From: Micromussa lordhowensis
Lineage: Eukaryota; Cnidaria; Anthozoa; Scleractinia; Lobophylliidae
DNA length: 64,000 nucleotides
Assembly (NCBI GenBank): GCA_964020085.1
Contig: OZ026608.1
Location: 440,881 to 504,880 of the forward strand
Direction of reading: 5' to 3'
The notes under the pieces were generated by a model. The model searched no databases. It saw only the letters and a list, made by a program, of their open reading frames with translations, and was not told where the DNA came from. Of this stretch, positions 10,828-22,400 are shown piece by piece. The position numbers and the translations under genes are program-made. How positions within the stretch are numbered: the first letter of the stretch is position 1; each line of letters begins with the position of its first letter.

Positions 10828-12985
10828 ATGGCTTTGGAAGGCTTACAAGTACGTGTTTAAATCACAACTTTCGGAACTGTTGAATGTAGTGGTTAAATTT
10901 TATCACAGAATTGTGCGAGAGCTCTGATTCTGCAAATAATTCTAATTTTGTTGAAACCGTTGCATTTTCTGGTTCATATACGGGCGATTTATCACTGAAA
11001 GGTCAAATACATGCAGTGAAGTACATTGTTACCCATTGCAACCCGATGAAGAATTCTTTTGTTCATTATACCAGTCTGTTTGGATGGTATAGACGGTATA
11101 TCTTTCACCCGATCTCCTTTTCTTTTGAGGTCGTAGCAGTTAGACAGAAAACCGATTTGGCATAGACCTCAACTGTGTAATGTTCGAGGGATGCGATGTA
11201 ATCTACCACAGCACAGCCCGGGGTGGGGGGGGGGGGGAATGGGGGAGGGGTGTTGAGGGGCCGGGGTGGGTACACCCAAGCATGTTTAGGGCCAAACTCC
11301 TTCCTCCCCTCATAAAAACACTATTGCAAAAGGTTTTAGTGATTTGACATGGCAGATTTTTTGAGTGGTGTATTTTCCACTCTAAACATTACATGGTGGG
11401 ATGGAGATTAATGACTCTTGATTTTGAGAGGTAAAATCAATATTTTGTCCACCCACTGTGCCCCTTCAAAACCTATTGTTTTGAACATGAGAAAATAATT
11501 GCATAGTTTTTTTTTAATTATAATTAAAGACTGATAAAGTGAGAAATGACAAATATTTTTCTATATTTTGGGACGTTTGACTTTACAAAGTCATACTTGT
11601 GATAGTGTCTGCTTAATAAAGGGTGAAATGTTTAGTTCCAAGCAGGATTGTGCAAGTCTGTAATTCATGATCATTTTTGTTCATGCACTATGCTTACTCC
11701 TAGCTTGTAGCCACCAATCAGCTTGAACAGGCAGCTCTGAATCCAGAAACCATTCAGCGCTTGATGTCAATGGCAGAGCTTCAGGCCCCAAGAATGAGAT
11801 CAAGAACCATGGAAAGCCTCCAAATTTATACGTAAACTGACAAGTCAACTGACAAGTCGCCATGGGAACATGACAGGTCAGTGAGATGCTACTGCTGCAT
11901 GAATGACTTACAGCTGTACATTGTATGATTTTGTAACTCAATAAAATAATGTTTTGTTCAATAATGAATGTGCAGATAATGCGGTTGTACCCCTGCTACA
12001 TAAGTGGACACTAATTCTGGTCACTACCAAAGCTGTCTGCTTATTGGACAGATGATTAATTGTACTGTATCTCAGAGAACTGATTTGGTAATCACCAAGG
12101 TGATGATTTCTTATTACCAATTTGTTTGCTAAAACATTTGTCGATATTGTAAGAAGTTTCATACTAATCAGAAAGGCGCTATGGTGCAAGATTGTATTAT
12201 GACAGGTCAATATTGTGTACTAACCAATCAATAAAGCACAAAAGCAAACCTCAAAACTGCAAACCAAATTACCCTTGCCATTTGTTTTCTCACATCTAAT
12301 TGGCTTTTCCTTGCTACACAATAATATTCCATGAATATTTCTGGTGTTCAAGGTTTCCTGAGTTTTAGAGTAAGTTACATTGATAGCATATTTGTACATG
12401 GAAGAAACTGTACATGCAACAGTGGTTACCATTTATTTGTTAGTCAGAGGCTGTTGACTACATATAGCTTATTCAATGCCCAGAAGGGGTCAGTAGTCAG
12501 TTTTGCACCCTGGTCTTCATAATGTATAATTTTCATAATATTTATTGAGAGATATTTTTAAAATCACTACTTAACCTGCAAATATACATGTGCATCATGT
12601 AAAATACTTAATGTCAAATGAACATGAACAGTACTAATGTCAGACTTTGCAGTGATAAGTTAAGAAGAAATTGCAGGGTGATCACTAGACAGTTTGTTGA
12701 TATGTGGAAATGAGTCAGTGTGAATTAATGAAAATTTGCTTTCAACCTTGGCTACAATACAGTATGAATACATGTAAATCAATGTTCGACTTGAAATTTG
12801 ATTCAAAATTCAAATATTGATTGGAGAATATACATGACCACATAATTATGGCATATACATTGTACTCAGTTTGGTAACCATCTCATTTCATTAATTTGAG
12901 GATTTGAACCATTCACAGGCAGCTGAGGGGTTATGCAGCTGATAAATATTGCATTATACACACTGCTTGTAAATACTATAATTAA

Positions 12986-13016
<31 letters not shown>

Positions 13017-13026
13017 TATGATAGAT

Positions 13027-13059
<33 letters not shown>

Positions 13060-13085
13060 AATCATCTCATATCCAACAAGCGCAA

Positions 13086-13118
<33 letters not shown>

Positions 13119-14163
13119 AATATAAAAAACTAGACTACAATAATAAAAAGACCCCAAAAAACAACGCATACGCTAGCCATTTTTGTAGATCATGGTATAA
13201 TGGCTCATATACCATGATGGCTAAGCCAATGAAAACTCTCGAACTGCATTATCCAATGATCTAGTTTTTAATAATGTGTGTTATCACATTTGTATTTAAG
13301 TGGTGTAAATTTAAAACAGTAACCTAATCTTAAAATGGTTGTACACTGTAAGTAAGTAAATGAGTAAAGTGTGTGTATTGTTTAGGTTTTTTGAATTCCA
13401 GTAAAATTAGTACAGTGAAGCCTCTAATGTTTGCAGTATTCAACCCTATACTGATGGCCATAGGTAAAGTCTGCATACGAGCCAAGTGGCCCATCAGGCC
13501 GGAGCTTATCCCGGTTTCCGTGGCATGAAGCAACTAGGAATGTTTCTACTCCCCCCTGGATGGGATGCCAGTCCATCGCAGGGTTACCCCCAACATTAAA
13601 TTTGCCGGTACCCATTTTTACACCTGGGTGGAGAGAGGCACCGTGAGAGTAAAGTGTCTTGCCTAAGAACACAACGCAATGTCCCAGGCCAGGGCTTGAA
13701 CCCGGACCGCTCGCTCCGGAGTCGAGCGCACTAACCATGACGGCCATACAATTCTTTAAATGTCAGTTCTGACAAGTTGGTGTTACATCAAGCCAATAAT
13801 TATCACTTTGTTGATTATTTTCTTTACTCTTGTCACCTGCATCCGTAAAGATATATTGGAATTGTGATGAGAAATTAGATTTTGATCACTTCTGGGAATT
13901 AAAGGGTTACAGGAATTAAAGGTCACCAGAGCTGTCAGTCTCTGTATTAAATATGAAGGTGTCATTGTTATGGTAGACTTAATATGAATTCTGTTTTTTC
14001 TGGGACAAAAATAAAGAGATTTCTGTGTCACATAGGGAGACGTTTGTTTGTAGCATGCATGTAGCTGGTGTTTCTAATTATCTGTGTATGTTTTTTCCCT
14101 AGGTTGCTGAACATGTGCACATTGCTTCAAATTTACAGCCATTTACAAGAGCAGCATCACTGA
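10828..14163 (+). CDS. Candidate small three-exon gene (69 residues), unknown function
   Basis: A tentative model joins 10828-10848 (ATG in good context AGTGCAATGG, donor CAA|GTACGT, phase 0), 11704-11831 (acceptor ACTCCTAG, donor ATAC|GTAAAC, phase 2) and 14103-14163 (acceptor TTTTTTCCCTAG, stop TGA). Phases agree, and the middle exon reads like soluble helical protein (NQLEQAALNPETIQRLMSM). The alternative is a two-exon gene ending at the TAA at 11833-11835, with AATAAA at 11940. I recognise no family. The exons are short and the second donor is weak, so this could be chance. Confidence 0.3.
11221..11275. repeat. G-rich low-complexity tract
   Basis: Long G runs interrupted by single A, T and C, including a run of more than ten G. 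It could form G-quadruplex structure. No associated gene is evident. Confidence 0.7.
11950..12980. other. Intergenic or intronic AT-rich sequence
   Basis: No domain-bearing frame on either strand. If the small-gene model at 10828-14163 is right, this is part of its second intron. Confidence 0.35.
12984..13275. repeat. Palindromic MITE-like element, family 1, copy 2
   Basis: Same unit as at 2111-2413: AACAATTATTCCATGAGCGC arm, GGCGCGTAGCGCC centre, answering arm ending GGAATAATTGTTTTATTAAA, then the shared right half ending CTAGTTTTTAATAAT. Confidence 0.8.
13484..13747 (-). mobile_element. tRNA-derived SINE, full-length copy
   Basis: Read on the minus strand, it opens with a tRNA-like head: GCGCTCGACTCCGGAGCGAG in the A-box side, GGGTTCAAGCCCTGG as a B-box-like segment. 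The body TTGTGTTCTTAGGCAAGACA, TTACTCTCACGGTGCC, GATGGACTGGCATCCCATCC follows, then AAACCGGGATAAGCTCC at the 3' end. Four other copies or fragments lie in this window. Confidence 0.75.
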
Positions 14164-15058
14164 AATGTAGTATAAGGACTAAGACCAAAGTCTAAATGCT
14201 TTCATTAAAGATGAGACTGAAACACAATATGGACATGACTTATATAAAACATGGCTACAATTTATTGCCATGAATGACAATTAAACTCTTGTTAAAAAAT
14301 AATGTGGTGGTTTTTGGCAGGCATTTATAGAATTGATTGAGAGGCATACCCATGCAGTCTCTGTCATCAGGACTCATCATTGATTTTTAAGGGTAGCTTT
14401 CAAACCAGTGCACAGTTGTCAACAAAGTTGTATCTAGACAGCCTGAACTTCCATGGTTGTTGTTTTTTTTTCATGGTTAAGTTGCTTGGCCATGTTCATT
14501 ACTTTGAAGTGGACTCCAGTGATAACTACATTTGGAATGACTAGCGACTGAAACAAAAACAAACAACTAAAAAACAAAGAACAGTTTAACTGGCTTGCAT
14601 GTTTTTCACATGAAACATAGGGTCAATAGATAATGTTACAAAGCAAAAACCATCGTATGGTCATCTTGATATTCACACCTTTATAGAAGCACCATTTATA
14701 AGTTAAAGGCAATATCGGACTATTAGATTTGATATCCTGCACCTGAAGTGCATCATTTCACCCCTAAAGAAATCCATTGAATTCATCTCAACCTCTAAGG
14801 AAATATTCATTAAAAATGAGTTAACCCCTAAAGAAAGCCACACAAAATTGGCTAACCTCTCAAGAATTCATTAGAAATGGACTAACCCCTCAAGATCACC
14901 ACTGAAGCATTCGAAATTATATGTTTTTCCATTTGTCTTTGGAAGTCCTGTATTTCTGACCTTGCCCTTATATTTTTGCCCTTCCCCTGACGAATTCCAT
15001 TGCTTATCTGAGGTGGGGGGAGGGGGTGCATATACTAAATGCAAAAAGGATAGATATA
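13750..15058. other. Intergenic sequence, no further gene seen
   Basis: Apart from the candidate third exon at 14103-14163, this is AT-rich sequence. Degenerate CTAACCCCTNAAGAA-type short repeats occur around 14757-14900. No recognisable coding region. Confidence 0.35.
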
Positions 15059-15059
15059 T

Positions 15060-15122
15060 TAAATGTAGTGGCCCATTCCGTGGATCTTTGTGTTGCAATC
15101 CAAGGAATGGGCCACTGCATTT
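15060..15122. repeat. Short hairpin repeat
   Basis: TAAATGTAGTGGCCCATTCC at the left is answered by GGAATGGGCCACTGCATTTA at the right with one mismatch, giving arms of about 26 bases around a 12-base loop. MITE-like. Confidence 0.7.
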
Positions 15123-15744
15123 AAGGTTAGTAGTGCTACCTTGCTACTCGCACTAAGAGAAGATACAAATACACTAGAATTTTTTCTTTCGGGACCCCAA
15201 CGTTCTTTGCTAGTTGAAAGAAAAATGGCCCCACGTAGCATGGCCTTGACTTCAAAATTAAATCGCATATTTACACATTTTCCCGCATAGTTTTTTTGTT
15301 CTGTAAAACAGTACTCATTTCCAGGAAAACAATAAGATGTTACTCTTTAGTTTAATGCGCGTTTTGGGACTGGCACTAGTTACGCAGGGGCAGCTATAGA
15401 TTTCGCGCCCAAAATGTTCCACGTACAGATTTTACGGTAAAAGATCAACTAATACCAAAAAAGCAAACAGATAAGCAAAATTTCACTCGGCCATCCTCCG
15501 AGCTTCGTCCGGTCTTGTTCAACAATCGGTTGTGTTTGACTTTTCCTGGTTCTGTTTAATTCACCGGATGTGCTTGACTTCCCTGGTTATATGATTCACC
15601 GGATGTGTTTGCATTCGCATCTTCCTCCGTTTTAGTTTTCACCGTACGTTGAATCAAGGTAAGCTTACGTAACGCTTCAGCTATAAAAAAGGAACCGAAA
15701 AAAACAAAGACCCCTCCTTCATCTACGGCAAGTGAGACATGTGT

Positions 15745-15825
15745 TAGCCTGCGAAAACAGCCGTCCCGAGTGACGAAAGGCCACTCGGGCCGGGAGCGAA
15801 GAAGGACGGCTGTTTTCGAAGGCTA
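15745..15825. mobile_element. 81-bp MITE with 9-bp target duplication
   Basis: Terminal inverted repeats of 22 bases differ at one position (left TAGCCTGCGAAAACAGCCGT, right the complement of TAGCCTTCGAAAACAGCCGT). The element is flanked by the direct repeat GACATGTGT at 15736-15744 and 15826-15834. A 9-bp duplication is typical of Mutator-like elements, so a MULE-type MITE is the best guess. Confidence 0.8.
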
Positions 15826-16319
15826 GACATGTGTCCATATTGAATGTGGTTACTCAGATATACACTAAAGGAGAAAACTAATGTAGCTCTAACTGTGAAC
15901 GTAAATGTTTATAGTCTGCCTTCAGCATCCTGTGGACCTCAAGAAAAGCGGAAATGCATACCGTTCAGGACTAATTTGAACGGAATATGACGAACTTCCG
16001 GTGAAAAAAATTCTGCTCGCATTGGGTTTTCTGTTTTACTGTTTTGGTCTTTTTTTACATCGTTCTTTTGGATTTTGCACCGTAAAATATCCGGTCTTTC
16101 GGTATTGATATCTGTTGCAGTGTTCCTTCCCTTTACAGCGTTTCAAGTTCGGTTTTTGGTGGTTTTTAGGTTTTGGTCCTTTGCCTGACTTCCCCTACTA
16201 CATAACAACTTCTCATAATTCAATACTAAGCAAAAGTGGCCGGCTGCCAAACCTTGTCATCACGCACTTCTTGACCTCAGGTCACGTTGTAGTTGTCTGT
16301 ATCTAGACAGCTCAGGCTT

Positions 16320-16425
16320 TTTCATTAGTTGCGCACCTCGGATACGATTTTCTTTGCTTCTTCTTTTGCGGACAGGCTTTGAATATTTTGGTTTTATACG
16401 ACAGCATCTTTGGATCGGAGAGGTG
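16320..16425 (+). promoter_or_regulatory. Probable 5' UTR of gene A
   Basis: Sequence immediately before the leader ATG. No clear TATA box is visible and the transcription start cannot be set. The ATG at 16426 is preferred because it opens a classic signal peptide and its donor is in phase with the next exon. Confidence 0.4.
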
Positions 16426-16489
16426 ATGGAGATGCTGCTATGGAAAGCTGTGAGCCTGTTGATCTTGCTATTTAGTATGGGACCTTCAG
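16426..16489 (+). CDS. Gene A exon 1: signal peptide
   Basis: Encodes 21 residues with a strong hydrophobic core (LLWKAVSLLILLFSMGPS) and ends at TTCAG|GTAAGA after the first base of a codon (phase 1). This matches the phase-1 acceptor of the CUB exon. Confidence 0.75.
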
Positions 16490-19400
16490 GTAAGAATCTA
16501 CTCCGTACATAGAATGCTTACCAAATCATTTATTCTAAATATAATTAATAATTTCTTTAATATTCTGAAAACTGAACTTGAAAAAGCTTATTGCAAATTT
16601 GAGCAACTTCAGAATACCCCGCAACTCACGCCCTCCTTAAATCTACTGCTGCCGTTGTCCGCGATCCGCAGTCGGCTAGCAAGGTTATATGTATATACTA
16701 AGTGTTAAACTGAAGTGCTACCGCGGTCCGCAGTCCCGTAGTCGATGAATAAGTATTAAACTAAGTGTTAAACTGAGGTGCTGCCGCGGTCCGCAGTCCC
16801 GTAGTCGATGAATAAATATTAAACTAAGTGTTAAACTGTAGTGCTACCGCGGTCCGCAGTCCCGCAGTGGATGAAAGAACGAGGTATATTCGTGGTTTTT
16901 ATATATATTTTAATGATTTAATATGTAAATTATGTCGACTGCGGGACTGCGGCAGCAGTAGATTTAAGGAGGGAGTGAGTTGTGGGGTATTCTGAAGTTT
17001 AGCCGTCAAGGAATTTGACTCTTGACTTTTGAGATCCGAAATAATAACGACGAAAAAAGGAGGCGCGTTTTCCTGACCAAACAGGAAAATAATATAATTT
17101 GGTTTTGTCAACTGAGTTGATAATGTGAATTGGCCACCGTAAAGAGATTCGAAAACTAACGTTTCGAGCGTTAGCCCTTCGTCGGAGCGCCTAGCAGCAC
17201 AGTTTCTTTACTTACCCCCTTTTATCAAACAGGAAAATGTCGAAGAACAAGAATGCATGTCTTGAAAGCGCAAAACTCAGTTCCGCTGTTTTACTGACCA
17301 ATGCTATACCAACGACTGATTAGACTCGTGCATGCGGATTGTTCGTTTTAAAAGCCTTTTCTGTGCTGATCTCAAGCTGAAAAAGAAAGCTGCTTGTCGT
17401 GACAAAAAGCGTTCTCGAACGCGCACATGACCCATGTTTTGTTTTGTGACTGCACGAAAGGCCCCTTTCAGGAGTTACAAATAAAGTATGTATGTATGTA
17501 TGTTCCATTATCAGTGACTCGGCGAAATGTTCCGAGACGCCGGAATCCAAGGGGTCATTTAATGAACTGAGAAGAACAAACTGTAGGGGGGTGGGGAAGA
17601 ATCGCAAACCGAGGGGATGGGAGGATGGTGTTGGGTGTATGATGAAGCACAGAAGTGTCTTACCGGTAATGATAACAACTGAGTATAGACCACCAAGACG
17701 TATCAAAGCTTCAAGCATTTGAACGTATCTAGAAAACAAAAAATCAAAAACATGTTAAATAGGATGCCTTTAAGACCTTTAGTTAAAATTTGGTGCCTGA
17801 AGACGTTAAAGGACGAGACTTGAAGGGCAGGTGCTTGGAAGTACCGTAAAAAGTGATCATATTTTCCAATGACCTCAGTTGCGATTTTTTTGTTATTACA
17901 AGGCGATCCATTTCTATTCTTTTTACCGATGCCAGTAATTTCTCCACTCTTTTCGGTTTACGTGGTTTCTGTAGCACGACCTTCTTACAGGATGGGGGTT
18001 ACTTGCCCCATTCCCAACCTCCCCCCTTTATCCGGGCTTTGGACTAGTAAGCTGGGACAAAAGGATCCACCCAGGCTGTGCAGGAACTCGTAATATTCTG
18101 CAGTATGCTAAATCTTTCTAGTATTGGGCGGAAGGAACTCAGTTGCCAAATTAAGTTTAGAAAACCATTACCAGTCAAAACACCCTGCTTGGTTGAATTT
18201 CTAAGAAAGAATTTCTGGTTGGAAAATCAATTGTATACATATATTTGTTTCTTAGTGTGCGATGGATGTAACGAGACGTTTCGTGCAGACAATGGTGGCT
18301 TTCATTCTCCTAACTACCCACAACAGTACCCAGATGATCAGTACTGCTCCTGGAGGATCACGGTCAGCCCCTCCCATCAAGTGTACTTGATTTTCACAAG
18401 CTTTACTTTACAAGCTGAAAACAATACGGATGCTGTTTATGTGTACGATGGAGACAGTGAGACAGGGGAGGTGTTGGGAGTGTTTTATGGCGGCAATCCT
18501 CCCCCCAAAGGAATATATTCTTCCTCAAACAGTTTGCTTGTAATATTCAAGTCAGATAACAAGAGTTCTTATACTGGTTTCCAGGCCGTCTACCATTATC
18601 TCAATTGTTCTGGTAAGTTAACTTATGCAGTCTTTTTCGCTGAAATGTTTTACAAGAAGTTCAAATACTTACTGCATCTCTGTAATTTTTAGTAAAAGTG
18701 TCTTAAAGTCAATAGGGTTAAATAACTAAATCTTAACATTTATGACACTCGAGAAATAGAATACTGATTATGTGAAGAGAGACAGGCATGGGAAATATGG
18801 ACAATCCGCCTGGGTTACGCTCTACTTCAATAATGATTAGAGACCTTTAGATTAGACTTCGAGATTAGAGTACGAGGTTGAGTAGAAGTACGATTTGAGA
18901 ATTTCAAACCAGTGACGTTTCTAGAGCACTCGCTCTTCATGTGTGGTTCGAGACTCATGTAGCTCATGGAATGAGATGGATATGTGATGTGATAAGGCTA
19001 AGAACTAGAATCAGTGATAAGTTGTACTCGTGCTACTTCTCGTACTCTTTAGTCCCCTACTGCTCCTTCAAGGTCAAAGCTCGCCTTCCGGAGGGGTCCT
19101 GGGTACCCTTAATGTTTGAGCAATTTAAAAAAATTCAATTTATTAACGGCTGCAGTATATGTACATGGAAATTTAATTTGGTTTTATCAACTGGGTTGAT
19201 AATGTGAATTGTCCACCGTAAAGAGATTCGGAAGCTGACGTTTCGAGCGTTAGCCCTTCGTCGGAGCGAATCCGACGACAAACTTCCATGTACATGGAAG
19301 TTTGTGGAATTTAATAAAACAGTCATTTCGCTTCTGCGTGCTGGCCATGAGACAATTATAATCAATTAATTTCAGAAAAGGAAATGGATAGTAGGAACGT

Positions 19401-22400
19401 TATTTAGTCTAGTCGGACACCACTGGAACTTTTGATGTAGGTTTTTAATAAGAGAAAAGAGAGTTGATATTTTCGTTACAAGGATGAGTGCTACTTTTTA
19501 GCGAGGTCGGTTGCCATTTTATGGAGTGAATGACTATTAGAGACAAGTCATGAAATTTGTAATGTTTTTGTTTCCTGCAGTTTCCTTTCTGAATATTTAC
19601 ATTCGAAGCGAGGGTTGTGACGATCCAGGAAAGACTTTTGTTACATATGCATGTGGTCGTGCTTACATCATGGTGAATGGAAAGGATCATTCGGTTCATG
19701 GGAGGGGCCATAATGTCGTCATTGTGGATGCTGCAACAGGTGTAGTAGGGCACGTTCAATATAAAGTGGTCACTATATTAATTTATAAAATAACTGAGCC
19801 ACTTGTACGCGCGCGCTCATTGGTCGATGGGTGTGTTTAGATGAGAGTATGTAAACACGGTTGTGACGTTTTAGATTCGCGCGTATTTTATATATAGCCT
19901 CATCTAAACACTCGGAGGGTTGGGAGAATTCTCCAAAGTTATGCAAACCCGAGACGTAGTCGAGAGTTTGCATAAACACGGGAAAAGTGCTCTATGGCTT
20001 AAATAGTCAATAATAGATTCCATATTGCCGTACGTCTGTTCAGTAACAGATCACAGATGACGCCAAAATGAGGTGGGAAAAAAGGTGGTGCACGAAGCGA
20101 TAACTTCAAACGTCCTCACCACATTTTGACGTCTTATGTGATCGATAAAGAAACGAAAACAAATGTTAATCATGCCATCATCTATGCGTCTCTCTTCCAA
20201 TTGATAATAAAATAAGTACCAATCAAAATGCAAGAAACATTTACGAAATATAAAAGGGGTAAATAAAAGTGATGTATGTATGTATGTTCCGTGTTTCTAT
20301 CGAGTGTTATTTTAAATCTGCTGGCGTTCTATCACGAATGGCGTTCTTTGATTGACTTCGCTACTCGCTATCTATTCTGTGAGTAGATAGTGAGCAGCGT
20401 AGCAGTGTGTGCTTGTTAACAAAATGATGGCCGCTCCTTCGCGTTTTCGAGGTGTCTGTGAAGAGGATTTAGATAACGTTTTGAACAACTAGTAGATTTA
20501 TACTAAAACAATTAGATTGTTCGCTCTTGATTTCCATGCGTGATAGTTGACGAGGGCGAAGCATGTTACGCGGTCTAATTGTTTAATAGGAACACGATTT
20601 TTAACTAATCAGTGGGCGTATTTTCTCTGCGCTATTTTCTAAAACGAAAAAGAATATAATTTAAGTATTCCGGACAAGATAGTATATGTCTATTGTAGTA
20701 GTAGATTTAACAACAGAAAAGTTACAAAACGTATACTTCATACCTACAGCGAAGTGAAGGCATTACAAATAACCATGTCACGTCTTTTATCAGTTCCAAC
20801 AATTCGACTTGCATGGTTGAATTACTCACAAGAAAGCGTATTTATCTTATTCACGATCATGGCAAATCGAAGTTCTGTTTGATTGGATTACTGACATGTG
20901 TTTTTCGAATATAGGGGCAGTGTTGCGGTCAAGAAGTTATGACACTCACAGAAGTTCGTATGAAGGGATCAGATTAAGCACAGAACTTAATGCCGTGAGT
21001 GGAAGGTAAGTTTAGGACGGATGAAGCTATTTTGTCTCTGTTGTTGTTGTTATTTCTAGTTTTTTTTCGGATTTCTTGACATATATATTTAAGAGAAATA
21101 ATCCGAACGAAACTTCTGGGTAGTAGCCTGCGGGCAGGCTCACTTGTTGTAGGCCCACGGGAAAACGCGAAAGGACGACGGAGGGCGGGGAGAATGGGGC
21201 GAGAAAAAGCTTTTCCTCTCTCCGCCCAGGTGTACAATTGGGCACCGGCAAATTTAATGCTGGGGATAATCCTGCAATGGACTGCAGCCATCCCATCCAG
21301 GGGGGAGTAGAAATACTCCTGGTAGTTTCATGTTACTGAAACCGGGATAAGCACTGGCCTGATGGATAACTTGGCTTGTATGAAGACTTAGCCTTATTTC
21401 ACTTTATTAAAAACACCATTTTCCTGAGAGGAACAGCGTGTAATCCCGAGCGGAAAGATAGCCTCACCTTGCGCACCCGCGGAGCTCGCCAGATAATAAT
21501 GTTATAATGAATTGATGGTCGATTTATCCATAAGAAGAGGCATTAGCTGGCCATTTATTGATAAATAGAAATACCTATTCTAAGGCACTGACTTTCTTTT
21601 GACTGCAGTAAGATCGTTTTAGTCGCCATTCAAGACGAGGGATCTCGGTATGTGACACCAGCTTTAGGCGCTCTCAGGAGACTAGGCGCCAAGGATCCCA
21701 TCCTAGTAAACTTTCGAGGTTCATTTGCTCTAGCTGGTTACGCCCAGACGAACAAGCCACATTGGGTCACACAAGACCAGCATGTTCGGAGCAAAGGACC
21801 CAGCGAGATCTCTTTGAGAATTCTTCTCCAAAAGCATCGACCACGTAAGAATATAGCCACGTATGGTTTGACTTAAGAGTAGCGGTGATTGAGGTGATGG
21901 AGTGGCAATACCAGTAGCAGTAGCAGTAGCAGTAGCAGTAGTAGTGGCAGTAAAGTCACATAAGCAGCAGTAGTCACATAAAGGTTTAGCTTTATTTACT
22001 CTATTCTACTTTTTATCCATGTTGATTTTTATACTATTGTAAAGTAATTTATTCATGACTACTTTTTGCATTGTATTCTATTCACCAACATTCATATTCA
22101 TGCTCAGTTGTAATAAGGTGTGGAAAAAATGATTGATCAGCGGAGTAAGTCAAGCTGGGACAGCTTGGCTTAGGAAGTGTTAAAGATACGACCCACGCGA
22201 GTTTTGGGTGGGAGGGTGGGCCGTTCACCTCTTCGTGGCTCCGCTGAAAAACTAAGCTAGAATGAATTATTTTCGCGCCAAACCAGAATTTATCATCAGC
22301 AATTACATAATCGCACGTGAGAATGCTCAACCAGCCATGAAATACCCATTGTTAAGTGTATTTCAACTTCGCATATCATTATGAGTGTTATGAATAGTGG

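Noticed and set aside
13484..13747. A/B-box-like sequences as a tRNA gene (also at 50230 and 59726)
   Set aside because: No cloverleaf with a proper anticodon arm; the head continues into a shared repetitive body, so these are SINEs.
16605..16999. CRISPR-like array
   Set aside because: Repeats are adjacent units without unique spacers, bounded by transposon termini in a eukaryotic intron.
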